A stretch of 64,000 bases of DNA from Teratosphaeria epicoccoides (GCA_021401465.1 JADDMT010000018.1:62001-126000); one strand, 5' to 3'; shown: positions 41,601-53,409, numbered from the stretch's first letter. Made by a program: numbers and translations. The notes: generated by a model not told the origin, from the sequence alone.

Positions 41601-44114
41601 GATTGCTTTTGTTTACATGTTATGATACCAGTTTCGAGTTCAATTTGTCAGTTAGCCATGCACAGTAATGTTGTTTCTACGGCACGAGATCAACGAGTTG
41701 ATCGAAAAGACGACGGCATGGCGTTGCAAGGCGTTCAGGGGCACTTGTAAGAATGGCCCGAATCGAAGGGCATCGGTATTGACGATGACGGGGTGTGCAT
41801 GGGTCAACAGACCACGGATCATAGTAAGCGACAGATACCTTTTTGAGTTTGGCAAAATCGCTGCAAGCTTCTACAACAGGATCAGATGAAAAGAAGGCGG
41901 CTTGCACGTCGAGCCACCTGGATTGTGTGATACTCATAGCCAGGTCGTTGTCGTTCGACGACCTCAAAATCAAATAATCACACCCAGATTCAAACATCAA
42001 GCACTCCTGTTCCCATGTCTGCATGCAATGAACGAGCAGATGTAACCTCCGTCGACAGGATAATTAGCGTCCCATGTTAGACTGACATCCCTGCCCATTG
42101 CAGATCGATCAGCCGATGCAATATAAGACGTCAGGAACGCTAGCCAAGCATCTCCGAAGAAGCAAAGGCACCGCCAAGCACCCAATGACTGCGTCCAGAA
42201 CATCTAAATCTCTGCCCTGTGGGCGATGAAACATGCCCAAGCGGTGGTGGATCCGGCAGGGATGGTGCTCGCATCAATGATCAACCGCAACGGAACAGCG
42301 AGCGACGCCCAACATCCGAGGCTTGTCAAGGCTTTTCAGCCAAACGGACCCGAGTGCTTGGTTCGGTGTCGGACCTCAGTATTCCTGGGTCGTTGTGGCT
42401 TGCGCTGTGGCATCTTGGGCGATCTGCTGCAGGCTGAGCCGGGGTTGCAGCTTTCCTGCGATCCCTGTGATGTGGTTATCCGAGCATCACCGTTCGTGCT
42501 CTGTGCAAGTGGTAGTCGGGCTGTGGTTGTTTTGGGAGCGTTTCCCACGTGAGTGAGCATTCCCGATCATTGTCGGGTGATTCGCGCGCGGGCATGGTTG
42601 GCGGTGCTGTTGGCCGATGCAGTCTTTGCGACATCATCGCTCGTCTCAGCAGTGCTGAGCCCTGGCAACATTACAATGATTACATTGAGCAGAGTGTTCA
42701 TTGGTGAGCGCGTAGGATGCCGGTTTGGGCATGGATCATCTGGGCTCGTGCCGAGGGCTGTTCTAAAGCTAACGTAGGTCCAAACATTACGATCATGATT
42801 CATCCAGTCCCCGACTCCAGTCCTCAAGCATCCAGGGCAGTATCAAATGGGCGAGGTGTCCAGTACGCGCGTCGATTGCGAGGCTGTCGGTTGTCTGGTT
42901 CACGCAGATTCGGACTCAGCATTGAGTCTCGCCATGCTGAGCTGGCCCAAATTCATACTGCTGATCACCACAACCTCGTCCGGATCTCGCGACACCTACC
43001 GTTGCGACATTGGATTCGTGCTGCGCGATTGGTGAGTGAACATGGCGCCGAGCCGTAGACGCTTCAGGCCATGCTCAAGCTCGGTGCCTGAGGTGCTGGG
43101 GGGGACATTTCGAAGAGGAAGAGGACGGCAGGATGCAGATGCGTCGCAGAGCTCATACCTTCAGTTAGGCTCGATGTGCAAGGGGCGGCCGGGAAGAGGC
43201 AAGAAATATCTCGAAAAGGTGATAGCATCTCCGCTGCCTTTGGGGTGGTGGGAGCATTATTGGTGCTGAATGGAGGCTGAGGCCCATAGCGTGAGTGATG
43301 ATGCCATCGCGCGGCTGTTGACCTCGTGTAGCTCGTCCCGATGCGTTATATGCAAGAGGAGCAGTGCGGAACAGGTCATGTATGCATTCGAATATCTCTT
43401 ATGTCGAGCGAGATCCCAAATTGCATACCAGCTTCTGGGAGTAAATAAACATGTCTGAGAAGGCGGAGAACCTCATTCCTCGCTAGACGACAGCAGTGCG
43501 ATTTGATCATTCGAGGCATTACCGGTCGAGGGGCTTTCATGCCTCTATTCCGCACGCCGTAGAAAAGATTCGAGACTGTTCACAGGTGTAAGCCCCAGTC
43601 GCACCTTCCTCGAGTGCCTCACCGAACAACAAGCGCGCGGCGGAGCGGCACGAGCATCAACATCGAACCTGCCGAAGTTTCTTTGCAATTGCCATGAGTC
43701 CATGACATTGCCGACAACAACAGCAACCGCCACTTCCAGATCGTGGCCTCGATAGCGTGCGTGCATTACCTTCCCGCTTCTCTGCACGTCTTCGGCTTCA
43801 TCCTCCATCTGCATCGATCTGGTGCGCGTTTGCTGTTCGCCAGCCCGGCTGGCCTCCCGCTCATTCACGCCTTCGCTTCCCGGGAGAGAACCCCTTCTCG
43901 GGCCCACCATATTTTTCACCAGCTCGCCCGGCGTCAACCACATCGCAGCGCAGCAGCGGAGCGTTAGACTTGGATACGGAATCAGCCAGACATCGGACAT
44001 CGATCACCAACGAGCAGCAACATACAGCCAGCAGCCAGACACGTGTCACGGCAGCCCCGTTATCTAACACCACATGTCTAGCGCCTCACTAATACACCGT
44101 TCTTGACCCCCTCG
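41601..44114. other. Spacer, no supported gene
   Basis: Two short ATG-started minus-strand frames (42203-41997 and 42024-41677) overlap and look mildly protein-like but match no family I know. The last 400 bases are probably promoter and leader of the large kinase gene. Confidence 0.45.
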
Positions 44115-47100
44115 ATGGCGGATCGATCCAGACACATCCGCCAGGCCGGCAGACGACAACCACTCAGCGAGATCCGGATAGCAGCGAACACGCCGCCAGT
44201 CTCAGCTGCCAGGCAGATGAAGGGTGCCGTCAAAGCCAGCGCGCCATCCCCTGCAAACCATCTACCTCATAATGAGTCTTTGGAGCCCAACGGTACTCTA
44301 GCAGTCCGCAACAGCCAACCAAATTCGCCTGAGAATAAACGCGTGTCGCAGATCACGAGCGAGCATGAACGCGACTCCAAGCGAAATTCCGCCATCTCGA
44401 CGACGTCGACGAACGCGTCAAGTCGGAGACGCAAAACGTACATCGGTCACTGGCAGCTGGGAAGGACCATTGGCAAGGGAGGCTGCTCGAGAGTACGAGT
44501 AGTGCGACACCGATATCGAGACCAATTTGGCGCTGTTAAGATAATCACGCGATCGACTGCCGAAAGCACCCGAGCGCAGAGTCTTGCAAACCTCATTGAG
44601 AGCACCAAGGGCAACGCTCCCTTCAGTCCAAATGGCTACAAACCCATCCCATACGGCCTCGAGCGAGAGATTGCTGTCATGAAGTTGCTCGAGCATCCCA
44701 ACATTGTGCGTTTGTACGACGTCTGGGAAAACAGGAATGAGCTGTATCTCATCATGGAATACGTGGACGGTGGCGAGCTCTTCCACTACGTCGACCAGCG
44801 GAAAGGCCTGCCTGAGGACGAGACCGTATACATCTTGCGGCAAATCGTCTCGGCACTGCTATACTGCCATCGGCTCTTGATCTGTCATCGAGACCTGAAG
44901 CCTGAGAATATCCTTCTCAATCAGCGAGATCTCACGGTCAAGCTCATCGATTTCGGCATGGCAGCCTTGCAGCCGGAAGGCAGACTCTTGAGTACTCCAT
45001 GCGGCAGCCCTCACTACGCTGCACCGGAAGTGGTCAGCAGCCATCCGTACGATGGGACTCAGGCTGATGTCTGGAGCTGCGGCGTCATTCTATATGTAAT
45101 GCTTACTGGCTCCACGCCCTACAACTACTCTCCTGATGGTGACATTCGCGCTCTTTTTCGCGACATCGCCAGGGCCAAGTATTGGATGCCGCCAGATCTC
45201 AGCATTGACGCAAAGGATCTCATCAAGCGCATATTCGTGCCTGATCCGAAGCGTCGCATCACCATGGACGGGATCTGGGATCATCCTTTGCTGCACAAGT
45301 ACGATAAGGAATTTGGTCTAGATGGTGCTGATGGTACTAAGGAGGCAGCAATTGGCCCGGCACCGACCATTGAACAATGGAAAGTCAAGCGCATCCAAGA
45401 TATAGATCGTGAGATCTTACGCAACATGCGCACCCTTTGGCACAGCGAGCCAGAGCAGAGTTTGATACAGAAGCTCCTCAGCAATGAATACAACCAGGAG
45501 AAGCTCTTCTACGCCGCACTTGTCAAGCATCGCGAGGAGCACCTCGAGAATTATATTGGCAATGCCGATGACATGGAATATTCGGCCAGCGACTATCACC
45601 ACAGCGTCCAAAAGCCCACAGAAACACCACCACTGCCCACAGCGCCTCGGTCACAGTCACATTACTCCATCATGAACGATGAGCACCTTAAGCCAAGCCG
45701 CAGCTTCGTGGAGCCACCTCCTTCTGTCAGCAGCTATGACCCGTACAGGGCTTCGAAAAACCCGATTGTCAGCGCTCGAGACGAGTATAATGTCACAGTG
45801 CACCGTCGGTCGAGCTCTGGTACGCACAAGGCCGTCGTTGCTCGCAGCCTGCGCCACCCAAATGTGCTGCGGATAGAGACGATCAAACAGAACGGTCGGC
45901 GGGCCTCGAATCACTCGTCGGCCAGCTTGCCGCGCGCAGCACGCAGCAAGGCTTCGATACATCGATCGTCCATGTCTCGAAACTCATTGACCAGCTCAAT
46001 GTGGCCTAGCAGTCCGCCAGTCATTGCATCAATGAAACCATCCGAGCTCCACAAACGCGGCGTCAGCTTCAACTATCTTCGACGAGCCTCGACAGCAAGC
46101 GCAATTACATCTCGAGCCTCCAAAGTGGGGAGTCCTGCGACGCCTCATCTTCCAGAGAAGGCAAGGGAGAAGACTTTGCGCGCACTCGAATCTGCAGCTC
46201 AAACACCAAGTCCCACCGTCAATACTGCCCATGCGCTTCGGTCTCGCAAAGAGAAGGCGCCTAAAGTGGACGTGCCTCGCATCAAGGTTCGCAAGGCGGA
46301 TGTCCCGACATCCGGCCAGCACATGCGCAGTGAGATAAGGAAGCACAGTGCAGAGCTGGAGAAGGCCTGCGAAGAAGCTTTCTTCCGTGACTCACTTGGC
46401 TCAACCACAACTGCACGTACTTCCACGACGGATGTTGCGAGTCCGACAAGTGACACGCCGCCGTCCTCCATTTCGGCGCGAGGGTCAGGTCAGTCTCAGT
46501 CGGCAGATCAGAAGCCTGCTCCCAGACCTCTTCCTCAACTGCCAGATGATACTCCTAACACATACTTGACTAAGACGCTCGAGGAGACTCGCGAGAAGTT
46601 GGCTGCTTATAAAGCTTCTGGCGATGACGACAACACGGCAAAGTTCGAAGATGTGATGAGGATGCTGGAGAATATAATGCCAGCCAGCAAAACGCCGCCT
46701 TCTGTATCCCAACCCGGTAGACGCAACTTTACGGCTCCTGAGGTCAGGACGCCAGATCACCTGGCCGGTTTCTTGCCAATAATCGCAGAGGAGAGCAGCG
46801 ACGTTCGCAGCAGCAAAGACAACAGCAATTGGCACAGATCTGTTACCGCACCCGTGCGGAAGGCCAAGAAGCCTGACGATAAGACGATCCGCATCATCGC
46901 ACCTTCATCTTCGGGCATCGTGGCCCCGCTGAACGTGCGCAAGCGAAGCAATGGTAGCGAGGCGAGCGAGGAGACACAGCGACGTCTTGCTGTCCAGAAT
47001 TCGAACGAGCGCCTGGCTACCAGACGGTCGCCTGATACTACTATCGGAGGGCTGACCGCAATCGACGAGGACACCACTCTGCCTGCTACTCCAACGCCTG

Positions 47101-47951
47101 CTGTTGTCCGCAAGAAACGCTCAGGTTGGTTTGGTCTGCAGAGGAAGACAGAAAGTGCCAGCCCCGATACCACCGTGACGGCTGTCGATAGCATACACAT
47201 GTCTCGTACTCTTCCGCGAGACAAGACCTTGCCTGCCGAACCCCCGATCTCTGGTCAATCTCGCGAAATTCCGATTCGCAAGAAGCGATTTGGTGGTGGC
47301 AAGCACGGCTTCGGCAAGTGGCTGGGCAGGAGAGCCATGGAGAGGGAGACTGATCTCAACTCTACAGACATTGGTAGGTCTGACTTGCTCAGGCGTATCT
47401 CTATAGCATCTGCTCATTCCCGCGATTCTACAGGTAACACAACTGGTTTCACGAACACCAACCTGTCACTCGATTCGCTGTTCTCTACTGCATCGCCAGC
47501 GCCGTCAAGCAATGATGGCCCACCTGTGTCAGAAGGTACAGAGCGATCCTGGTTTGCCAGGTTCTTCAATATAAAGCCGGCAGTGAAGATCCTGTGCTTT
47601 TCGATTCCGCGAGGGCGCGCTAGGCAGGAGCTGGTCATATTACTGCGGGAATGGCAGCGCCATGGTGTCCGTGATCTTGAGTACTCGCGAGAGACGAACA
47701 CGGTCACGGCGAGAGTCGAGAAGTCCAACACGCTGGACATCAAGCCCGTAACTTTCCGCATCGAGCTTTTCGTTGTGCTCGAGCATGGGAAGAAGGTCGG
47801 GCTGAGTATCGCTCGCTTCGTCCAGGTCAGGGGTGCCGCGAGTGGCTTCAAGAGAGTCGTCGAGGTGGTGGAGGGCGTGATGAGAGGGAGAGATTGGTTG
47901 GTGAACGATGAAGACAATTGGAGGGCGCTGTGCGAGGTTGTTGGCGGCTGA
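44115..47951 (+). CDS. Gin4/Hsl1/Cdr2-family kinase with C-terminal KA1-like domain
   Basis: Single-exon 1278-residue CAMK-group Ser/Thr kinase. In yeasts this family (Gin4, Hsl1, Kcc4; Cdr1/Cdr2) binds septins or cortical nodes and controls Wee1 and morphogenesis. The kinase domain spans about residues 112-395: Lys 142 (AVKII), Asp 260 (HRDLKPENIL), Asp 279 (DFG), CGSPHYAAPEVV and DVWSCGVILYVML. A helical region with UBA-like placement follows (IQDIDREILRNMRTLW). Residues 500-1150 are low-complexity, Ser/Thr/Lys/Arg-rich. The last 120 residues form a KA1-like fold (RARQELVILLREWQRHGV ... TFRIELFVVLEHGKKVG), expected to bind acidic membrane lipids. The glycine loop reads GKGGCSRVRV, with Ser in the third Gly position. 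ATG 44115 is the first in frame. Confidence 0.92.
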   Translation: MADRSRHIRQAGRRQPLSEIRIAANTPPVSAARQMKGAVKASAPSPANHLPHNESLEPNGTLAVRNSQPNSPENKRVSQITSEHERDSKRNSAISTTSTNASSRRRKTYIGHWQLGRTIGKGGCSRVRVVRHRYRDQFGAVKIITRSTAESTRAQSLANLIESTKGNAPFSPNGYKPIPYGLEREIAVMKLLEHPNIVRLYDVWENRNELYLIMEYVDGGELFHYVDQRKGLPEDETVYILRQIVSALLYCHRLLICHRDLKPENILLNQRDLTVKLIDFGMAALQPEGRLLSTPCGSPHYAAPEVVSSHPYDGTQADVWSCGVILYVMLTGSTPYNYSPDGDIRALFRDIARAKYWMPPDLSIDAKDLIKRIFVPDPKRRITMDGIWDHPLLHKYDKEFGLDGADGTKEAAIGPAPTIEQWKVKRIQDIDREILRNMRTLWHSEPEQSLIQKLLSNEYNQEKLFYAALVKHREEHLENYIGNADDMEYSASDYHHSVQKPTETPPLPTAPRSQSHYSIMNDEHLKPSRSFVEPPPSVSSYDPYRASKNPIVSARDEYNVTVHRRSSSGTHKAVVARSLRHPNVLRIETIKQNGRRASNHSSASLPRAARSKASIHRSSMSRNSLTSSMWPSSPPVIASMKPSELHKRGVSFNYLRRASTASAITSRASKVGSPATPHLPEKAREKTLRALESAAQTPSPTVNTAHALRSRKEKAPKVDVPRIKVRKADVPTSGQHMRSEIRKHSAELEKACEEAFFRDSLGSTTTARTSTTDVASPTSDTPPSSISARGSGQSQSADQKPAPRPLPQLPDDTPNTYLTKTLEETREKLAAYKASGDDDNTAKFEDVMRMLENIMPASKTPPSVSQPGRRNFTAPEVRTPDHLAGFLPIIAEESSDVRSSKDNSNWHRSVTAPVRKAKKPDDKTIRIIAPSSSGIVAPLNVRKRSNGSEASEETQRRLAVQNSNERLATRRSPDTTIGGLTAIDEDTTLPATPTPAVVRKKRSGWFGLQRKTESASPDTTVTAVDSIHMSRTLPRDKTLPAEPPISGQSREIPIRKKRFGGGKHGFGKWLGRRAMERETDLNSTDIGRSDLLRRISIASAHSRDSTGNTTGFTNTNLSLDSLFSTASPAPSSNDGPPVSEGTERSWFARFFNIKPAVKILCFSIPRGRARQELVILLREWQRHGVRDLEYSRETNTVTARVEKSNTLDIKPVTFRIELFVVLEHGKKVGLSIARFVQVRGAASGFKRVVEVVEGVMRGRDWLVNDEDNWRALCEVVGG

Positions 47952-49323
47952 GACGGGACGTCGACACTGACGTAGCTATCAACCATGAGAGCATGATCAG
48001 GAGAGCAAGGATATGCCGCGATGGTGTACGACTGCTTGGATTCTGGACTGCATGTTTCGGATTGGACAGCGCTCGCGCGTCATCTAGAGAGGGGACAGGT
48101 GCATGCACCGAGAAACAGTAATGTCTGGGAGGATGGCATGATTATGTCGCATGATTAATGTGTTATCCGAGAAGCATGCGCATTGAGCCAGGAGTAGGCA
48201 AAGGGATCGATTGCATTTCACTGTGGCAAGGTGGTGTTGGCAGGAGACATTTTGAGCAAATGGAGGCTGGGAGGGCTTTGCGCATAGAGTTGCAGGCACT
48301 TATGTTTCTGGAATCAGGTGTAATCACCTTCGCTTGCGTACCTTCCCCATCGGGCATCAATGTTGCAAGGCCAGTGTACCTGTAGGAGCGGGCGAGTGTT
48401 GACAACTGGCTGCAGCCAAGCCCTTGGCTGATGTTCCTTCCCACGGATCGTCTGTGCCAGCAGGGTCCAAGGGTCTTGCTTGCGAGTCGCGGAGGGTCCA
48501 GAGATCAACGAGGACTTCCAGACTCTCGCGACGCCTTAAGCGCGATGCCGTCATCACCGCGGACACGAAGAGAAGGAGCGCGTGATGTTGTCTTTGCGGG
48601 AATCAACCAGTAAGTGCAGCACACGAATTCCTGCCGATTGTGTCGTGGGCGGGGAGGAGAGGCATGAGATCACTGCTGTGCCCTATTCCTGTGCGCATTG
48701 ATTGCGTCGTGTTTCGGCTTTGCGCCCGGCCTCACACTGTTACCACAGCATCCAGGTCATCACTGGTATCGGAACCCTACCGCCAGGCTATTTTTTACCT
48801 CACTTTCAGAGGACTCACGACTTGCCCTATTTCACATCTTCTACATGGACTTCGTTTATCTTACCTCTGGTTTCGACTGGGTCCGCCACAATTCTTGAGC
48901 ACGCCCGAGCACGAGAGCAAAGACTGCTGTCAGTGCAAACGATTGCGCCGTTGTCTTCATCCCTTCAGCATCACGAGTCGTCACAAGCTGTCGCGGCATA
49001 TCCTTGCTTGCTCATAGCCGCCCAACCACTGCCTGATATCGTCCGTTCACAGGGAACCTCGTCAGACTCAACGCTGTCAACAGCGCCTTCTACATGGCAT
49101 TGCACGAAGCGTGCCTGCGAGTGTCGGTCTTTTGAGGCAATTGTCTCCCTCCAACTGTACCTGCCATCAACAGCAAGATCTGTTCACGTGTCCCAGCATC
49201 TGATTGTCTGATCGTCACAAGCATCATTAATTGTACGACCACCTCACACCTATTGCATCTTCACTTCCTCCATAGTCACCAACATTCCACCACCACGCTC
49301 GTTCGTCCTAGACGTTGGTACCG
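47952..49323. other. Spacer between kinase and glycine-zipper genes
   Basis: No supported gene. The 3' half (48.6-49.3 kb) is pyrimidine-rich on the plus strand and most likely promoter and long leader of the following gene. Confidence 0.5.
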
Positions 49324-50778
49324 ATGGAGAAGCTAATCTTGCGTAGCGTCATGTATGGCGCAGGAAAGATACCGGACGCTTGGTTTGAGAAAGTGCCTGG
49401 CGGCTACTACAAGTCCAAGGACGGCAAAACCTTGAAGGTACCCGAAAGCAAAGGCGGCAGCCGTCCCAGCACGAGCGCCAGTGGAGGGATTGGTCAAGGT
49501 CGTCGCCGTAGCGCAGGCGAGCGGTCGCGAGGTCCTCCCGTGCACGACGATTCCTACCAAGGCGGTGGCAGCCACAGATCTTCGAGGCGTCACGGAGGTG
49601 GAGCCCGCGACTCGTATGATGGTGGCGCGGATGATGACTATTACAGCGGTGATGATCATAGACGCAGGCGCAATCATTCGAGCACGAGAAGGAGGAAGAA
49701 TGAGGATGATCGGTATGGGTACGATGACGGCTTTGGTAGAGAGCCGAGACATGACCCGGGTTATGTTGAGGGTCGTCAAGATGCAAGTCAGTCTTACCCA
49801 CAAGGTCAGGCTCACTACTATCCGACCCAGTACCCACAAGCGACGGCGACAGCGACGGCGGGCGCTGGAGCAGCTGGTTCGAATGCCCGTGGCAATCAGC
49901 CATACCCGCAGACTCAGTCAGGCCTGCTCAACCCCGCTCCGCCGCCTTCGTCCAGCGCCGCGAGTCGGTCGGCTTTGGCTAATGGGTACGTGCCCTACGC
50001 GAACATTTACGGCCAGCCTCAAAACCAGCAATATCCGCCGTCGGATTCGTACATGGGCTCCGTCCAGACCAGTCCTTACATTCAAATGAGTCATCCGGTT
50101 GCGCCTCAGCAGTATCAGCAGAATCCGAGCGCTCAGGAAGCGGGCGCTGTACCTGGCGCTGCAGGTGCGATGGCCGGAGCTCCAATGCAGGGGCGAAACA
50201 GCCACTATGATCGAGGCTACGATCCGAGACACGACAGTCGCTACCCAGAGACGGAATACGATCCGCGATACAATGAGCGATACCGGTACGATGAGCACGG
50301 GCGACCCTACGAGTCTCGATCGCGCACCGGTCATCGCTCGAGGAGGAGAGACCGCTCGCCCTCCGATGACGGCTACGACCGCGAAGACCGCAGGCCACGA
50401 TCGGAGCGTCGCGACGACGATTCGAGGAGGACGAAATCGACAGGTGGAGCACGTAGTAAGTCTATGCAACGGATCAAGGAGCAGGTTGACAAAAACTTCG
50501 ACACCTCGCAAAAGGGCATAGGCTTTGGTCTTCTTGGTGCTTTAGCCGGCGGGCTCGCAGGCAATGAGCTGGGCAAAGGACCCGTACCCACTGCGATAGG
50601 AGCTGCATTGGGTGGCGGGATTGCTAATGCCTTTGAAGCTAGGGAGAAGTACGTGCCATCCGGCTACCTTGCGCCAAGTCGTCAGGCTACGCCAGTGACT
50701 GTCGATCCGCGACGGCCGCTCAATGCGCAGCTGAGCCCTCGCGAAGTAGACAGAGCAGCGTCGAGTGAGCCGAGGTGA
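49324..50778 (+). CDS. Asp/Arg/Tyr-rich protein with a glycine-zipper segment
   Basis: Single-exon 484-residue protein. The N-terminus (MEKLILRSVMYGAGKIPDAW, then FEKVPGGYYKSK) is conserved-looking and amphipathic. Residues 45-390 are low-complexity: Ser/Arg/His-rich, then Tyr/Gln/Pro-rich, then a tract rich in YDPRHDSRYPETEYDPRYNE-type units, then Arg/Asp-rich (RSRRRDRSPSDDGYDREDRR). Residues about 397-440 form a glycine-zipper segment (GIGFGLLGALAGGLAGNELG ... AIGAALGGGIANAF), a pattern seen in membrane-inserting or oligomerising helices. This domain order is common in fungal proteins annotated only by their glycine zipper. Function unknown; coding is supported by length, unbroken frame and composition change at the boundaries. 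Confidence 0.8.
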   Translation: MEKLILRSVMYGAGKIPDAWFEKVPGGYYKSKDGKTLKVPESKGGSRPSTSASGGIGQGRRRSAGERSRGPPVHDDSYQGGGSHRSSRRHGGGARDSYDGGADDDYYSGDDHRRRRNHSSTRRRKNEDDRYGYDDGFGREPRHDPGYVEGRQDASQSYPQGQAHYYPTQYPQATATATAGAGAAGSNARGNQPYPQTQSGLLNPAPPPSSSAASRSALANGYVPYANIYGQPQNQQYPPSDSYMGSVQTSPYIQMSHPVAPQQYQQNPSAQEAGAVPGAAGAMAGAPMQGRNSHYDRGYDPRHDSRYPETEYDPRYNERYRYDEHGRPYESRSRTGHRSRRRDRSPSDDGYDREDRRPRSERRDDDSRRTKSTGGARSKSMQRIKEQVDKNFDTSQKGIGFGLLGALAGGLAGNELGKGPVPTAIGAALGGGIANAFEAREKYVPSGYLAPSRQATPVTVDPRRPLNAQLSPREVDRAASSEPR

Positions 50779-51265
50779 GATCCAACATCTCGCTTTGGCT
50801 GCGACGTTTGCTATTGGCGAGACGAGGTACATTTGAGGAACAATTCGCTGACTGTGAGGTAGGCGCAAGAGTCAAGGTGGCGCGAGGCATGATGCGAGGC
50901 CGAATGGGTACCAGACCGACTAGCAGTCGGGCAGTGCTACTGCCAGCCCACAGAGCTTCCAGACCGCACAGAGTCGTGGCGCTCGGTCGATTCAAGGGAT
51001 GCAGAGGGGTAATTATGACACGAGGGATGAGAGACGGAATGCTTACGAAACTTACGACACTGTAGAGGTGGCTGCTCATGACACCATGGCTGCCACGGGC
51101 ACTGGCTGACATGATGCACGATGAGCATGACCTGTGGGCGAGCGGCCTGGCATGGAGCTTTGGGTTGATCACGGCGGCATGAGGTTACTGAGAGTAGTCG
51201 ATTTACTTCTGTGGATAGCATTGCCTGCAATGGCATCATTTGGTTGTTCTGCCGGTCGGCGCCAT
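50779..51265. other. Spacer between convergent genes
   Basis: Presumably holds the two 3' UTRs of the glycine-zipper gene and of TRM44. No gene seen. Confidence 0.5.
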
Positions 51266-52984
51266 TCAGTGACCACTCGCCGGCTTTTTGGAAAGCTTCG
51301 CCGCACGCCCAATCCAGTCTGCGGCCGCGACCGAAATGCTTTTGCAGAGTTCGGTCTCAATGATAGCAGCGATTTCTTGCTGCTTGTTGTGCGGATCCAC
51401 GCTGGACATGCCCTCCTTCCGTTGCCGTGCAAGTATACATTGGTTTCGTGTACTTGGGATGCGCAGGTGATCCGTCTCTGCCTCAAATCCAACCTGTTCT
51501 GCCAGGCTTCTGACGTAGGAGCACAAGGTCGAGTAGGCCGACGGCATTTTCTTCAGTGCGTCCGTGCGCTTCAGTGAGCCGGTCTCTGCGGCTTGCTTGT
51601 TTACAGGGACCTTTTGCGCGGGATCGACCTCCTGCTGAGGCAGCCGAGGAGGTGCTTGCTTGCCCATCTTCGTGTTCGCTGGTGCTCGAAACCGTGCGCC
51701 AGATAGATCATGGCTACAGCACGGTATTGCGATGAAGCCTGAGTCGTTGAGGTAGGCGAGCAGTGGCGTCCAGGCTGTCAGCTCGTCTGCGTGGTTGGAG
51801 ACTATGAAGGTCCTTGGGTTGAAGATGCCGTCGTGCCAGGCGTCGGCTGACTCTGCGCCTCCGGCAGCCTCCTGCAAGATTCGGGGCACGAGCAGGCGTT
51901 GTTCGAGTTTCTGCTGGACGTGGCCAGGAAAGATGGACCATGTCTTTCGTTGGCGCGCATCGAAGCCCCAACCTGGGAAGCCTTCGGTGATGAGGATGTA
52001 GGTCAGGATCCCGTTGCCGCAACCAATGTCTACGAAACCTGGAAACGGTGGCTTCGAGGACGAGTTGCTCGAGCCGTGGCCATCTGCGTGGGAGGTAGAT
52101 GGTGGCGGCGAGTACATCTCTCTCCACAACTCGATCAAATATGCCGCAATGCCAATATCCTCAAACACATGCTTCCCAGGATCTGTGACTTCGACCCATT
52201 GCTCCGAGAGCTGTCGGCCGTACTTTGCTTTCAGCTCGGCATAGGTATCTTGGTATCGTTGCTGCGGGATGATCTGGTCCAGATGCACGCGCTTCTCGTA
52301 GCCCGCTAGTTGCCCTTGTCCGTGCTTGTGGATTGTTTGTAGGAGCTTCAGAGCGGTTCGTTCCAGCTTTGCAGATAAGCTGGTCCCAGAGAAGAAGCCG
52401 TAAGAGATCGATACTGCACCGCTCTTGGTCGAGTGATTCCAGATGTGCTGCAAGGCTAGCTTTGCTACGGCGGGATGATAGAACGGCATCTCGCCCGGAT
52501 GATCTACGTGGGGCACATACAGAACGACACTGCGCTCTGCGTGCTGCTGCAGCTTCTGGAAAAGGTAGCAGGTTTGCCTGATAGGTCGATCGAGCTGCGG
52601 GTTGCGAGGTATGAGTTTCCGCACCAGCAACCTCAGCAAAGTGTGACCAGGTATCGTCGACGCCTGCAACTGACCTTCGACATCATTCTTCTGCTCTGAA
52701 GCCTTCAGTTCTGCAGACTCGCCGCCGCTGTCGTGCAGTATGTCGGCTCGAAACAGCAAACTCGAAGAAATGTTTGGATTCCTGATCAGGTTGAGCATGA
52801 CTCCCTCGTAGATTGTTGGTGGAAATGTACATGGTGCCTCGAGCACTGTCATCCATATTTCGTGCGGCAGCTCGATGTCCGGCGGTGTCTTTGTGCGATC
52901 CACTGGCTGGAACTTTGATGCTTCGTTCAGTGTCTGGTCGCCTTCCGTGCTGAGCTGACGGTCATGTTTGGGAGCAGTTGTCAT
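51266..52984 (-). CDS. TRM44: tRNA (uracil-2'-O-)-methyltransferase Trm44
   Basis: Single-exon 572-residue protein. Trm44 methylates the 2'-OH of U44 in tRNA-Ser in yeast, in the cytoplasm, using S-adenosylmethionine. The SAM-binding motif I is FPGFVDIGCGNGILTYILI (about residues 313-331), followed by the motif II acid in GWGFDARQRKTW. The FIVSNHADELTAWTPLLAYL and SGFIAIPCCSHDLSGARF blocks downstream are characteristic of the Trm44 family. The N-terminal 200 residues contain VLYVPHVDHPGEMPFYHPAV, also family-typical. The C-terminus has YSTLCSYVRSLAEQVGFEAE. No internal stop or frame change. Start ATG 52984 gives MTTAPKHDR; no better ATG lies upstream. Confidence 0.92.
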   Translation of the reverse strand: MTTAPKHDRQLSTEGDQTLNEASKFQPVDRTKTPPDIELPHEIWMTVLEAPCTFPPTIYEGVMLNLIRNPNISSSLLFRADILHDSGGESAELKASEQKNDVEGQLQASTIPGHTLLRLLVRKLIPRNPQLDRPIRQTCYLFQKLQQHAERSVVLYVPHVDHPGEMPFYHPAVAKLALQHIWNHSTKSGAVSISYGFFSGTSLSAKLERTALKLLQTIHKHGQGQLAGYEKRVHLDQIIPQQRYQDTYAELKAKYGRQLSEQWVEVTDPGKHVFEDIGIAAYLIELWREMYSPPPSTSHADGHGSSNSSSKPPFPGFVDIGCGNGILTYILITEGFPGWGFDARQRKTWSIFPGHVQQKLEQRLLVPRILQEAAGGAESADAWHDGIFNPRTFIVSNHADELTAWTPLLAYLNDSGFIAIPCCSHDLSGARFRAPANTKMGKQAPPRLPQQEVDPAQKVPVNKQAAETGSLKRTDALKKMPSAYSTLCSYVRSLAEQVGFEAETDHLRIPSTRNQCILARQRKEGMSSVDPHNKQQEIAAIIETELCKSISVAAADWIGRAAKLSKKPASGH

Positions 52985-53409
52985 GGCGTATTTCCAGGCT
53001 TCGCCGCTTCGTCATGTCAAGATCAGTCCCAGACGCCAAGGACGGTAGATTTTCTGCATGTTGGGTTTGATCGGAGAAGCATGAGGATGATATCGTCTTG
53101 AGAGAGTGCAAAAATGCTTGCGCATGGCTTGGCGTCGAACGTCGTCACTGCCATACTGTTTGGAATCTACCTACCTTTTGCCACTCTTTCCGCCAATGCA
53201 GCAGAGAGAACCATTATCAGTGCAACAAGATTGATGATAGCATCACATGCACGGCGTGTCGAGCGCCCAACCCGCGTGCTCACTCTGCACAAACTCAAGA
53301 TCGGAAAGGAGGTAGGCTTGGGCTGATCTTACAGGTAGGCCAACAGCTTGACCAAGTTCAACCATGTACTGATACATCTATGATTTTATCGTCCAATTGA
53401 ACCGCGGTA
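52985..53409. other. Spacer between TRM44 and the Hsp40 gene
   Basis: Contains the TRM44 promoter and the 3' end of the Hsp40 transcript, both genes reading leftward. Nothing else recognised. Confidence 0.5.

Noticed and set aside
41677..42203. Two overlapping ATG-started minus-strand ORFs that might be exons of one gene
   Set aside because: No convincing intron joins them and no family was recognised; recorded only as a possible relic.
44440..44520. Glycine loop GKGGCSRVRV of the Gin4-type kinase as a sign of a pseudokinase
   Set aside because: Lys 142, Asp 260 and Asp 279 are all present; a non-canonical third loop residue is tolerated in many active kinases and may be family-typical.
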